The notes under the pieces: generated by a model
What the model saw: only the letters and a program-made list of their open reading frames with translations
What the model was told of the DNA's origin: nothing
Database searches by the model: none
In this document: piece after piece, positions 1-7,888 of the stretch
Position numbering within the stretch: the stretch's first letter is position 1
Layout of the letters: each line of letters starts with the position of its first letter
NCBI GenBank assembly: GCA_050180235.1
Contig: JBFXEJ010000049.1
Location: 1-42,753, forward strand
Length of the DNA stretch: 42,753 nt
Source of the DNA: JAABRU01 sp050180235
Lineage (GTDB): Bacteria; Desulfobacterota; Desulfobacteria; Desulfobacterales; Desulfococcaceae
Direction of reading: 5' to 3'
Translations under genes and position numbers: made by a program

Positions 1-1
1 G

Positions 2-115
2 ACTGCCGAATGGTATAAAGAACGGAACAGGAATATGAAAGGTGTGGACTGGCAGTTCAGAACAAAGGATGCGAGAATAAAACTGAAGCGACTTTATCCG
101 TCAGTTAAACCTTGA
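2..115 (+). CDS. IS630-like transposase, C-terminal fragment (cut by window edge)
   Basis: The first 115 bases hold an open frame that enters from the left edge and ends at TGA (113-115). The visible 37 residues include WYKERNRN, DWQFRTKDARIKLKRLYPS and a final KP. From memory, the DARIKLKRLYPS ending is typical of one group of IS630-family DDE transposases; the catalytic residues lie outside the window. The stop codon is only 8 bases from a TA dinucleotide (124-125) that falls inside the neighbouring protease gene. IS630 elements target TA, so this is probably the end of the element. The family assignment rests on a short tail. Confidence 0.6.
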   Translation, partial: TAEWYKERNRNMKGVDWQFRTKDARIKLKRLYPSVKP

Positions 116-122
116 CAGAACA

Positions 123-2111
123 CTAAGTGCAGTCTCCGGTCTGTGTCACCGTGTGTGTCTGTCCGGCAACAGTCAGTGTTCCTGTTCTTGAACCTGTGCC
201 GGTATTTTGTGCAATAGTGTAACTGACAGTGCCTTTTCCTGTGCCGGGCGAACCCGAAGTTATGCTGATCCATGCCGCATTGCTCATGGCTGTCCATGCG
301 CATCCTGTCCCGGCTGTCACAGTCACACTGCCCGATCCGCCGGAAGAGGAAATCGTATTTTCTGCCGGTGCAATGGTGTAAGTGCAGTTGGCACTTTGTG
401 TCACCGTGAATGTCAGTCCGGCAATGGTCATGGTGCCGGTTCTGGCACCGCCTGTATTCGGATCCACGAAATAAGCCACTGTTCCGCTCCCGCTTCCGCC
501 CGGATCCGAAGTGATGCTGATCCATGGTGCATTGGTGGCGGCTGTCCACGAACATCCGCTCGGAGCAGTCACATTCACACTGCCGGAACCGCCCGCGCCT
601 GAAAAGGAACTGTTTGAAGGGGCGATGGTGTATGTGCAGTACACACCTGCCTGTGTCACTGTGAAGGTTTTTCCCGCAATGGTCATTGTTCCGGTTCGGG
701 AACTTGCGCCTGTATTCTGCGATGCGGAATATGTAACCGTACCATTGCCGGTCGTGCCGGAGCCTGAGGTGATGGTTATCCAACTTGCATTGCTTGAGGC
801 TGTCCATGCACACCCTGTTCCTGCTGTCACGCTCACACTGCCTGATCCGCCGGATGCTGAAACCGAAGCACTGACCGGAGAAATGGCATAGGTGCAGGGC
901 ATATTTTTCTGATAGGCAAGCGTCCAGATTCCGAATTCTGTTCTTCCGGTTACTTCGCTGTATGCGATTCTGAAATATCCGGAATCCCCCCACCAGGTTC
1001 CCCAACTGTTTTTGACGATAAAGCAGGATTGGGAATCATCCCATTCCACAATTAAAACAGCATGTCCGCTGTATTCACGGATTCCTCCGGCATAATTTCC
1101 CCAAGTGTAGGAATATACGCCTGAACTGTAGGAAAAGAAATCCTCAAAAACAAAAAACATTGTCATAACAGGGCCGGCTGAGAACAAAGCATTCTTTATA
1201 TCCGATACCGTATGGGCAACCTGATACCATGAATCAATTCTGGAACTGCTGTTTGTCCAGTTTGCACAGGCATTGCCGCAGTTTCCATCGGTTTCTGTAT
1301 AAGAATAGCAGTGTTCCACATTTGTGCCTGTATCCCGGAGAAAATCTGATGCCGCATCCAGATATCCTCCGCCACAACTGCCCGCGCCTCTGCATGACAC
1401 AACAATCTGTTCGGACAAATCAGTGCTGCTCTGACCCGAAGTTTTCAAAACCTGTGATTCAAGAGCCGCTGTTGCAGCAAATGCCCAGCAGGAGCCGCAG
1501 TTTCCCTGATCCTTTACCGGAGTGACAAAATTGCCGTTATTGTTTCGCCAGTCAAAAGAAGCAGGCAGAGTTGCACGCGTGTCAAAAGTTCTCTTTGCCC
1601 GTGAACCCGCATCCGGGGAAATAATTGCGCCCAGTTTTCTTATCCTGTCTTCCCTCGGCAGAACAGAAACCGGATTGGGTTCGGCTGTCCACTGCGCGCC
1701 GCTTGTCTCAATGCTTTCAATAATACGCGCAAATTCAGTCGGCGCACCCACCGGAAAAATATTGGGATTGTCATCATTGGTGTCGCCTGATGTGACAATC
1801 AGTTCTGTTTCAGTGTAATAGTCATCACCGGGGCTGACAGATGATGTTATTTCTGTTCCGTCAGAATAACCGTCTCCGTCTGCATCTTTATACCAGACTT
1901 TCACAGCCTCACGGATTTTAGCCACCACCTGAAGCCCGTAAACAGCCTCTGCCAATCCGATTTTGCCGTCAGCGTTCACATCTCCGGCTGTTGTGACACC
2001 GGCAGGAGCAAGCCCCGCTGATACCTGAAGCGACATGATCACATCCTTCAAATCAACCACTTCATTGCCATCCACATTTCCGGCCGCACCGAAAACATTC
2101 GTCCCTGCCAA
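123..2111 (-). CDS. Secreted papain-like (C1) cysteine protease with dockerin-like and BACON-like repeats; truncated
   Basis: A 662-residue reading frame. Residues 12-68 hold two dockerin/EF-hand-like calcium loops (NVDGNEVVDL, DVNADGKIGL), and residues 75-117 hold further Asp-rich loops. Residues 182-400 are a papain-type domain: DQGNCGSCWAFA gives catalytic Cys208, YSGHAV gives His350 and KNSWGTWWG gives Asn368. Three repeats of about 85 residues follow (from about 405, 492 and 578), each starting CTY and ending FTVTQ or similar, which resembles BACON domains. The frame stops two residues into a fourth repeat, at the junction with a transposase fragment. The N-terminus is odd: the frame opens with a TTG codon inside a hydrophobic stretch. 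A proper start, ATG at 2178 followed by MQRKERGLR, is one base out of frame. Joining the two would give a classic signal peptide, so there is an indel or a sequencing error near 2147. Probably an extracellular or surface protease; intactness is doubtful. Confidence 0.85.
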   Translation of the reverse strand: MAGTNVFGAAGNVDGNEVVDLKDVIMSLQVSAGLAPAGVTTAGDVNADGKIGLAEAVYGLQVVAKIREAVKVWYKDADGDGYSDGTEITSSVSPGDDYYTETELIVTSGDTNDDNPNIFPVGAPTEFARIIESIETSGAQWTAEPNPVSVLPREDRIRKLGAIISPDAGSRAKRTFDTRATLPASFDWRNNNGNFVTPVKDQGNCGSCWAFAATAALESQVLKTSGQSSTDLSEQIVVSCRGAGSCGGGYLDAASDFLRDTGTNVEHCYSYTETDGNCGNACANWTNSSSRIDSWYQVAHTVSDIKNALFSAGPVMTMFFVFEDFFSYSSGVYSYTWGNYAGGIREYSGHAVLIVEWDDSQSCFIVKNSWGTWWGDSGYFRIAYSEVTGRTEFGIWTLAYQKNMPCTYAISPVSASVSASGGSGSVSVTAGTGCAWTASSNASWITITSGSGTTGNGTVTYSASQNTGASSRTGTMTIAGKTFTVTQAGVYCTYTIAPSNSSFSGAGGSGSVNVTAPSGCSWTAATNAPWISITSDPGGSGSGTVAYFVDPNTGGARTGTMTIAGLTFTVTQSANCTYTIAPAENTISSSGGSGSVTVTAGTGCAWTAMSNAAWISITSGSPGTGKGTVSYTIAQNTGTGSRTGTLTVAGQTHTVTQTGDCT

Positions 2112-2224
2112 AACGGCTATTCCGAAAATCAGAACCGCCAGCCAGCCCGTACCTCAATCCTCTTTCTTTTCTTTGCATGTCTTTTTCTCTTTCTGTTATG
2201 GTTGTTTTCAGCAGATCAAATCCC

Positions 2225-2417
2225 GGTAGTGGGACTGCTCATACTGATTTTTTTAATATATAAATCAATATGTTATTTATAATCAGTATAAGCAGTATCA
2301 TGGATGTATCGTATAACTATTTGTATTTATTATGTATAGACAAAAATCAGTATATTTTTTTAAAATATAATAATATCAAATAGTTAATTTTTTGTCAGTA
2401 TGTGCAGACCCACTACC
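2225..2417. repeat. 193-bp AT-rich element with 23-bp terminal inverted repeats
   Basis: The left end GGTAGTGGGACTGCTCATAC (2225-2244) and the right end (2395-2417, reading inward GGTAGTGGGTCTGCACATAC) match at 21 of 23 positions. The interior is very AT-rich with no gene. It lies just upstream of the protease gene. It looks like a MITE-type non-autonomous element; no second copy was seen in the window. Confidence 0.6.
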
Positions 2418-2445
2418 CAAATCCCTTGATTTAACTCTGACAATT

Positions 2446-2590
2446 TAATACCAATTCTCCATTGATTTGATACAATATCTGCTGTCATTTTTTCCGCTGT
2501 TGAGCGTCTGCAAAAAACCGCTCCGCTTAATTTTTGCACTCCTCCGGATTGCATTCCGCATTGTATAAAATCAATGGAGAATTGGTATTA
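2446..2590. repeat. MITE-like element, family 1 (full-length copy)
   Basis: A 145-bp element with nearly perfect 31-bp terminal inverted repeats beginning TAATACCAATTCTCCATTGA. The interior carries the block CCGCTGTTG...GCAAAAAACCGCTCCGC...TTTTTGCACTCCTCC. The same interior recurs at 15843-16058 and, inverted, at 29669-29740. It has no coding capacity, consistent with a MITE or a mobile hairpin repeat. Confidence 0.8.
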
Positions 2591-3205
2591 TATCTTTTTC
2601 ACCTGAAAAAAACAGCCTTACTTCCGGCATTTAAAATTTTTTTATATAATGAACTGAATATGTTATACAATTATCTTTACAGGTTTTGTTCTTTCAGACA
2701 GAGAGAAACCGTTCATCATCCGGGCAGTCTGTCTGACTGTGGCTTTTGTATTTTATCTTTCATTTCAGTATTATATTTATCTTTTTCCATTTCCGGCAAT
2801 ACAAAGAAACAGATCAAAACGTGTAACGGAATAAATCTGTTTATAATGCTTAATGAGAAATGTCAAGTTTTTCCTGTGATATCCGCTTTGCTTTTTACAT
2901 GCGGGCATACAAATAATTTGGCAGTGAACTTTTTATACTGACGGGAAAATTGCAGTGGCTGGCTCCTGTGCCTGCCCCGGTAATTCAGAAAGATGACGGC
3001 CCGCAGTAATCAGTATCAGAAGTTTTATTATCAATAATTTCAGGAGTTTTATTTTTTAAAAGGTGCAGGATGCCAGGAACAGCCTGCGATTCATCCACAG
3101 TTTATTTAAATATACGCTTTGATCTTTACAAACGCGCGATAAAAAACTAAAATATTTCCATACAGAATTTTTTCCGGAATTTTATCATTCAGGGAGAAAA
3201 AATAC
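2591..3205. other. Intergenic stretch without a recognised gene
   Basis: About 615 bases of AT-rich DNA. A 135-codon open frame crosses part of it on the plus strand, but it begins inside the repeat element and shows no family resemblance or ribosome-binding site. The last bases carry GGGAGAAAA, a plausible ribosome-binding site for the hydrolase gene that starts at 3206. Confidence 0.5.
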
Positions 3206-3988
3206 ATGATGAACAAACAAAACAGGGATATACGGATTACCATTCTCGGCTCCGGGACCTGTGCGCTGTCACTGCGCCGCAGCACCTGTTCGGTGCTGAT
3301 GGAATGCCGGGAGGAAAAACTGCTGTTTGACTGCGGCGCGGGAACCATGCGCCGTATGCTGGAGGCCGGTACATGCGTGCATGATATTTCCTTTGTTTTT
3401 CTGAGCCATTTTCACCCGGATCACAGCGGTGAACTGGCATCTTTTCTTTTTTCCAACAAATACCCGGACGCTTCCCTGCGCAAAAAGCCTCTGAACCTTG
3501 TGGGCGGAAAGGGAATTACCGATTTTTTCAGAGGGCTTGCAGGTGTTTTCGGGCCCTGGATTGAACTTGATCCAAGCCTTTTCCGCATTGTGGAAATGAA
3601 CAATGGGCAGCCGGATCAGCGTGAATTTGATGCCTTCACGCTCCGCACCGCTCCGGTTGTGCACAATCCGGAAAGCATTGCATTTCGGGTGGAAAGTCCG
3701 GGCGGATATTCCGCTGTTTATTCAGGAGATACGGATGTAAGTGAAAATCTGGTCACTTTGGCGCAGAATGCGGATATACTGATCTGTGAATGCTCACTGC
3801 CTGATGCCATAAAGGTTCCGGGACATCTGACCCCTTCCCTGGCCGGGCAGATGGCTGCACAGTCCGGAGTGAAAAAACTGGTTCTGACCCATTTTTATCC
3901 CCAGTGTGATGATGCGGATATTGTGTATGAATGCCGGAAAAGCTATGCAGGGCCTTTGGTGCTTGCCGGGGATCTGATGCGTGTGTAG
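3206..3988 (+). CDS. Metallo-beta-lactamase-fold hydrolase (RNase Z/AtsA-like)
   Basis: A 260-residue protein with the MBL-fold metal motif SHFHPDH (His68, His70, Asp72, His73). Later metal-binding elements are GDTD after AVYS and LTHFYP near the C-terminus. The opening strand ITILGSGTC and the FDCGAGTMRRM segment resemble the RNase Z/arylsulfatase-like branch of the superfamily. The exosite of true tRNase Z is not obvious, so the substrate is not assigned. There is no signal peptide, so it is probably cytoplasmic. Two adjacent ATG codons follow GGGAGAAAA. The TIM-barrel gene begins 44 bases downstream on the same strand, so the two are probably co-transcribed. Confidence 0.85.
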   Translation: MMNKQNRDIRITILGSGTCALSLRRSTCSVLMECREEKLLFDCGAGTMRRMLEAGTCVHDISFVFLSHFHPDHSGELASFLFSNKYPDASLRKKPLNLVGGKGITDFFRGLAGVFGPWIELDPSLFRIVEMNNGQPDQREFDAFTLRTAPVVHNPESIAFRVESPGGYSAVYSGDTDVSENLVTLAQNADILICECSLPDAIKVPGHLTPSLAGQMAAQSGVKKLVLTHFYPQCDDADIVYECRKSYAGPLVLAGDLMRV

Positions 3989-4032
3989 GCGTAAGGTATG
4001 GGAATTTTTTTTAATCCCTTAAAGGCGGAAGA

Positions 4033-4818
4033 TTGAAAAAACTGAGAAAAATTATCCATGTGTGCGTACCGTTCCGGATATTGCAGGAACAGGGAGCGGA
4101 TCTGTTTCTGCGTGAACAGATACAGCCGGAAATCGGCATCAATGCGCAGGTTCTGGACAGTGTGCCGATTTCCGAATTTGCACGGATTGCAGAGCAGTTC
4201 CGGGCACATGATCTGGGTATTACCATGCACGGCCCTTTCATTGATATGTCGCCCGGTTCTGATGATGCGGCTGTCCGCACACTGACCCGTCAGCGCTTTG
4301 AACAGGTGCTGAAACTGATTCCTGTGTTCCGGCCTGAAACTGTGGTCTGTCACGCGGGATATGATGAAAAACGCTATGGATTTTTCCGGGAAATATGGAT
4401 GGAGCACAGTCTGGTCTTATGGAACTGGTTTGGCAGGTGTCTGCGCAATGAGGGCAGCCGCCTGATGCTGGAAAATGTGTATGAACACGGCCCGGAACAG
4501 ATGCTGCCCCTGTTTGAGCAGCTCACGGATGCGGGATTCTGTCTGGATATGGGACATTGCAAAGCCTTCAGCTGCAGCAGTCTGGAATGCTGGCTTAATG
4601 CGCTTGGAAAATTTATCGGACAGCTTCATCTTCACGACAATTTCGGAAATTTTGACAATCATCTGGCTCCGGGAAAGGGCATTCTGGATTTTCCCCTGCT
4701 CTTCCGATGGCTCAAAGAACACAGGGACAGGCCCCCGGTTGTAACTATGGAAACCCACAGGGAAAAAGATATATTTCCGGGTTTGGCATATCTGGAAAAT
4801 ATCTGGCCCTGGGATTGA
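4033..4818 (+). CDS. Sugar phosphate isomerase/epimerase-like TIM-barrel protein (AP endonuclease 2 fold)
   Basis: A 261-residue protein of the xylose-isomerase-like TIM-barrel superfamily. Metal-site segments appear in the usual order: MHGPF, CHAGYD, MLENVYE, CLDMGHC, LHLHDN and METH. The start is TTG at 4033, preceded by AAGGCGGAAG; no in-frame ATG comes before MHGPF deep in the fold. The family covers sugar isomerases, epimerases and endonuclease IV; the substrate cannot be named. It follows the MBL-fold hydrolase by 44 bases, suggesting a two-gene operon. Confidence 0.8.
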   Translation: MKKLRKIIHVCVPFRILQEQGADLFLREQIQPEIGINAQVLDSVPISEFARIAEQFRAHDLGITMHGPFIDMSPGSDDAAVRTLTRQRFEQVLKLIPVFRPETVVCHAGYDEKRYGFFREIWMEHSLVLWNWFGRCLRNEGSRLMLENVYEHGPEQMLPLFEQLTDAGFCLDMGHCKAFSCSSLECWLNALGKFIGQLHLHDNFGNFDNHLAPGKGILDFPLLFRWLKEHRDRPPVVTMETHREKDIFPGLAYLENIWPWD

Positions 4819-4957
4819 ATGAAAAAAATGGAGATCAGATAATGCTGAAATAAATGGGGGGTTGGGGAATTTTCTGAAAAAACCATTGTCATTTCTGTAA
4901 AAACCGGATTCCGGCTTACGCGGGAATGAAATGAAAATTAAATAACTTCCCGTTCTT

Positions 4958-5027
4958 CGTCATACCGGCAAAAGCCGTTATCCGGTAAATGCGGGGGTTC
5001 CGGATTCCGGCTTTCGCCGGTATGACG
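4958..5027. repeat. Imperfect inverted repeat CGTCATACCGGC...GCCGGTATGACG
   Basis: Two arms match at about 25 of 28 positions (CGTCATACCGGCAAAAGCCG on the left; CGGCTTTCGCCGGTATGACG on the right). A related half-unit (GGATTCCGGCTTACGCGGG) lies just before, at about 4903. This is a dispersed palindromic repeat of the kind common in Deltaproteobacteria. It lies where an attC after the last cassette gene would be expected, and may have replaced it. Confidence 0.65.
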
Positions 5028-5065
5028 ATGCTGCGTAACATCAGTTAAGTATCATGTCCCCTGAT

Positions 5066-5818
5066 TCAGGGCTTTAAATATTCATTTATAATTTTATCAA
5101 AAGTTCCATTTTTTCTGAGTTTATCCATGCTTTCATCTATTTTTTTCAGCAGGTCTGTTTTGTTGAATTCTTTAGAGAAAACAATATGAGTGTCTATTGA
5201 TGTTACAGGACGGGGTAATTTTTCAACCTGGTCATTCATATCTAATTTTTTTATCATAGGTGCAGCTGCCACTTCCAGATCAATAATAGCATCCACCCGT
5301 TTATTTGACAGCTTTCTGAAATTAAGTTCATTGCCTTTTACCGGCTCACCTGTAAAAAGACCTTTTTCCAATGCGCTGTCAAACTCAGTTCCATAAGACC
5401 ATCCCAGATTGATGCCCAGAGTTTTTCCTTTCAGGTCTTCAATTTTTTCGAATTTAAAACCTTCTCCTTTTCTGACATACAGCATTAATCTTTCAGTAAA
5501 CATTGGTTTGGAATAGTCATATATTTTTGACCGTTTTTCATTCCAGTACATGCCTCCCACACCCGCTCCTTCTTTTTCCATTTTATAAATTGCTCTTTTC
5601 CATGGATATGCCTGTAACTCATATTTAACGCTTATATCTTCAAGTACTGCTTTTATTAAAGAGGGGTATAGTCCCGCTGCTTTTCCATTTTCATCAATAT
5701 ATTGTATCGGAAAGACATTTTCATCAAAAACAACCGTTACTGTCTCGGCAGCCAGGATTCCACCCGCCATAATGAACACCATTGCCAAACTCAAACCTGT
5801 TAAAAGAATCTTTTTCAT
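5066..5818 (-). CDS. Periplasmic solute-binding protein, family 3 (PBPb); cassette gene
   Basis: A 250-residue protein with a signal peptide (MKKILLTGLSLAMVFIMAGG, cleavage after ILAA). It has the type II periplasmic binding fold of ABC amino-acid-binding proteins: VVFDENVFPIQYIDENGKAA, YPWKRAIYKME, IEDLKGKTLGIN. The start at 5818 is chosen because GGGGGGAGAG lies just upstream and the signal peptide begins there; an upstream in-frame ATG at 5923 would read through the attC site. No permease or ATPase gene is nearby, so it may serve chemosensing or signalling rather than transport. It is the last cassette of the array; no complete attC follows it. Confidence 0.85.
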   Translation of the reverse strand: MKKILLTGLSLAMVFIMAGGILAAETVTVVFDENVFPIQYIDENGKAAGLYPSLIKAVLEDISVKYELQAYPWKRAIYKMEKEGAGVGGMYWNEKRSKIYDYSKPMFTERLMLYVRKGEGFKFEKIEDLKGKTLGINLGWSYGTEFDSALEKGLFTGEPVKGNELNFRKLSNKRVDAIIDLEVAAAPMIKKLDMNDQVEKLPRPVTSIDTHIVFSKEFNKTDLLKKIDESMDKLRKNGTFDKIINEYLKP

Positions 5819-5835
5819 TTTCTCTCCCCCCTTAT

Positions 5836-5909
5836 TGCTAACAACAAGCTCAGCGGCTTTGCGGGGTGGAGCGGAACCCCGCAAAATCCGCTGGAGCGTC
5901 GGGTTATGT
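5836..5909 (-). other. attC site A (integron recombination site)
   Basis: 74 bp between the chemoreceptor and the solute-binding-protein cassettes. On the minus strand it begins ACATAAC and ends GTTAGCA. Arms CAGCGG and CCGCTG flank an inner GCGGGGT/ACCCCGC stem. The TAA stop of the upstream chemoreceptor gene is inside the first box. Confidence 0.85.
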
Positions 5910-7361
5910 GACAATTGTTTCATTACCGCCTTTAACCAAAAATACCAATTCCTTTACAACTTCTTTCATTTTTTCCGACAGTGCGTTCATTTCTTCGGAA
6001 GCAGATGCCGATTCTTCAGCATTACTGGCATTTTGCTGAACAATTTTATCCATTTCGGATACTGCTATGTTAACCTGTTCAACCCCTCTTTTCTGTTCAT
6101 CTGAAGCTGCTGAAATATCAGCAAGCAGATTTACTGCATCCGCAACATTTTTAACAACGTCACTGAAAGATTCGTTGGTCTCGGCAACATATTCTGTTCC
6201 TACTCTGACTTTCCGGATCGTATCTTCAATCAGATTCGCAGTATTTTTTGCTTCGGATGCTGCCCGCATCGCAAGATTTCTGACTTCATCAGCTACAACT
6301 GCAAATCCTGCACCGGTTTCTCCTGCCCGGGCTGCTTCAACAGCAGCATTTAAAGCAAGAAGATTCGTCTGAAAAGCTATTTCATCAATAGTTTTTATTA
6401 TTTTCCGTATTTTCTCACTTGCATCCGATATGCCTGCCATAGAGTTGGTAAGTCTGCCCATTGAATCATCAGCCTTTTTGACAATATGACGGACATTTTT
6501 CATAATATTGTCTGTATTTTTAATATTTTCAGCATTCTGACCTGTCATGGAAGATATTTGTTCAAGTGAGGAAACAGCCTCTTCAAGAGAAGCAGCCTGT
6601 TCGGATGTTTTTTCAGCGAGTTGCTGACTGGCAGAAGCTGTCTGCACGGCAGAAGAAGCAACATTCTCTGAAATTTCGATAAGGCTTTCTACAGAGCGGT
6701 TAACAGGCTTTGCTATTCCTTTGCTGATAAAATACGCTATAGACAATATTATGATAACGGTGAAGACAGTACCTGCTATCATAATATTTTCTGACTGTTT
6801 ACCTGATTTTTCCGAATCAGCATTGCGGATAACCATCAGTCGTTGTTCGGTGTCGGTAAATTCATTTATTTGTGATCGCAGTTCATCCATCATTTTTTTC
6901 CCTGTACCGGATTCTATGAGCAATACTATATCATTCATTGTTTTTGAACCTGAAATTACATCTTTTCTTGCATTTATTTCCGGTATGGATACTTTTTCAA
7001 CCCATGAATTTATATTTTTTTCAATTTTACCCAGCCTTGTTACCTGTTCAGGGTTATCATTAACCTTTTTTTTCAGCACTTCTATAAGTTCTGTAATATT
7101 TTTTTTCCCTTCAATATAGGGTTCCAGAAATTTATCGTTACCCGTTATGAGAAATCCTCTTTCACCTGTTTCCATATCTACTATTAAATTCTTTATTCTT
7201 AAAATATTATTGATTACTTCATGAGTATGCCCGACCCAGTAATTATTGTTGAGTAAAGATTTGATTGAAAACGTGGCTACACAACCAAGAATAACTATCA
7301 GCATAACAGGAAAAAAATTAGATAAAATTAATTTTTGTGTCAGACTCATTTTTTTTAACAT
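5904..7361 (-). CDS. Methyl-accepting chemotaxis protein with CHASE3-type sensor domain; cassette gene
   Basis: A chemoreceptor of about 485 residues. An N-terminal membrane segment (LILSNFFPVMLIVILGCVAT) is followed by a periplasmic region of about 140 residues with the CHASE3 signature DMETGERGFLITG. A second membrane segment (IMIAGTVFTVIIILSIAYFI), a short HAMP-like linker and the cytoplasmic signalling domain follow. The hairpin tip contains QTNLLALNAAVEAARAGE and FAVVADEVRNLA. The start at 7361 is preferred over the ATG at 7373 because GAGGA lies correctly ahead of it. It presumably couples a periplasmic signal to CheA/CheW. It lies in the array between attC sites B and A and next to a solute-binding-protein cassette. 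At about 1.5 kb it is long for a cassette gene. Confidence 0.9.
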   Translation of the reverse strand: MLKKMSLTQKLILSNFFPVMLIVILGCVATFSIKSLLNNNYWVGHTHEVINNILRIKNLIVDMETGERGFLITGNDKFLEPYIEGKKNITELIEVLKKKVNDNPEQVTRLGKIEKNINSWVEKVSIPEINARKDVISGSKTMNDIVLLIESGTGKKMMDELRSQINEFTDTEQRLMVIRNADSEKSGKQSENIMIAGTVFTVIIILSIAYFISKGIAKPVNRSVESLIEISENVASSAVQTASASQQLAEKTSEQAASLEEAVSSLEQISSMTGQNAENIKNTDNIMKNVRHIVKKADDSMGRLTNSMAGISDASEKIRKIIKTIDEIAFQTNLLALNAAVEAARAGETGAGFAVVADEVRNLAMRAASEAKNTANLIEDTIRKVRVGTEYVAETNESFSDVVKNVADAVNLLADISAASDEQKRGVEQVNIAVSEMDKIVQQNASNAEESASASEEMNALSEKMKEVVKELVFLVKGGNETIVT

Positions 7362-7414
7362 AATATTCCTCATTTTATCATTATATAGTTTTTAAGAAAA
7401 AGATTGTCCACAGT

Positions 7415-7449
7415 AAACCCTAAGGGTTTTGGAAACCCTCAGGGTTTTT
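7415..7449. repeat. Double hairpin AAACCCT...AGGGTTT
   Basis: Two short palindromes in a row (AAACCCTAAGGGTTT and AAACCCTCAGGGTTT) between attC site B and the chemoreceptor start. On the minus strand it lies upstream of the chemoreceptor, where it could act as an operator or as a terminator of transcription arriving from the upstream cassettes. Confidence 0.4.
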
Positions 7450-7484
7450 CGGACAAATATTTTCTGAAAGTCTATACGATAGCC

Positions 7485-7549
7485 ACATAACAATAAGTTC
7501 ACCGGCAGGGCGGCTTGTCCGCCCTGTCCGGTGCAACGATAGGTTATGC
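7485..7549 (-). other. attC site B (integron recombination site)
   Basis: 65 bp starting four bases past the stop codon of the xisI-like gene. On the minus strand it begins GCATAAC and ends GTTATGT. The stem is CACCGG-A-CAGGGCGG against CCGCCCTG-CCGGTG, with the single extrahelical A that marks attC sites. It is the clearest of the four. Confidence 0.9.
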
Positions 7550-7552
7550 CCT

Positions 7553-7888
7553 TTAAGTTGTTGCATAGTCAGTAAATTGTCTTCTGTAAGGTTCATGAAA
7601 TGCCAGAACAATATCTTCTTTTGGTACACCGTATTCTGTCAGTTCACCTGCAATACTCCGCTCCGTCCCGTTATGCTGGATCCATATTTTGCCGTTTTTT
7701 ATGTCAATGTGAAGTGAACACCCGTAAACTCTTTTATTATTGTGCCATCCGACATTTATTATCTGATAATGATCATTTTCTCTGTCAGAAACTGTCTGTA
7801 CTTCAATATCTCCGTATGAAGGCTTATAACTTCCGTATTTTTTTATTATTTCAACAATATAATTTCTGTATTTCTCTAATTTGTCCAT
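7553..7888 (-). CDS. xisI: XisI-like protein (fdxN element excision-controlling factor family); cassette gene
   Basis: A 111-residue protein (MDKLEKYRNYIVEIIKKYG...) with the family core DRENDHYQIINVGWHNNKRVYG, HIDIKNGKIWIQHNGTE and GVPKEDIVLAFHEPYRRQFT. It matches XisI, first described as helping excision of the fdxN element in Anabaena and widespread as a XisH partner in cyanobacteria and other bacteria. Its biochemical role is not established. It overlaps the xisH-like gene by 13 bases (7876-7888), so the two form one translationally coupled cassette followed by attC site B. Confidence 0.85.
   Translation of the reverse strand: MDKLEKYRNYIVEIIKKYGSYKPSYGDIEVQTVSDRENDHYQIINVGWHNNKRVYGCSLHIDIKNGKIWIQHNGTERSIAGELTEYGVPKEDIVLAFHEPYRRQFTDYATT

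Noticed and set aside
207..891. Plus-strand open frames across the protease repeats
   Set aside because: They are shadows of the repetitive, GC-skewed BACON coding sequence on the minus strand.
2534..2941. A 135-codon open frame on the plus strand
   Set aside because: It starts inside a family 1 repeat, has no ribosome-binding site and shows no protein-family features.
5030..5066. GTTACGC box after the last cassette gene as a fifth attC
   Set aside because: No paired box or stem of attC size is present; a dispersed CGTCATACCGGC repeat occupies the site.
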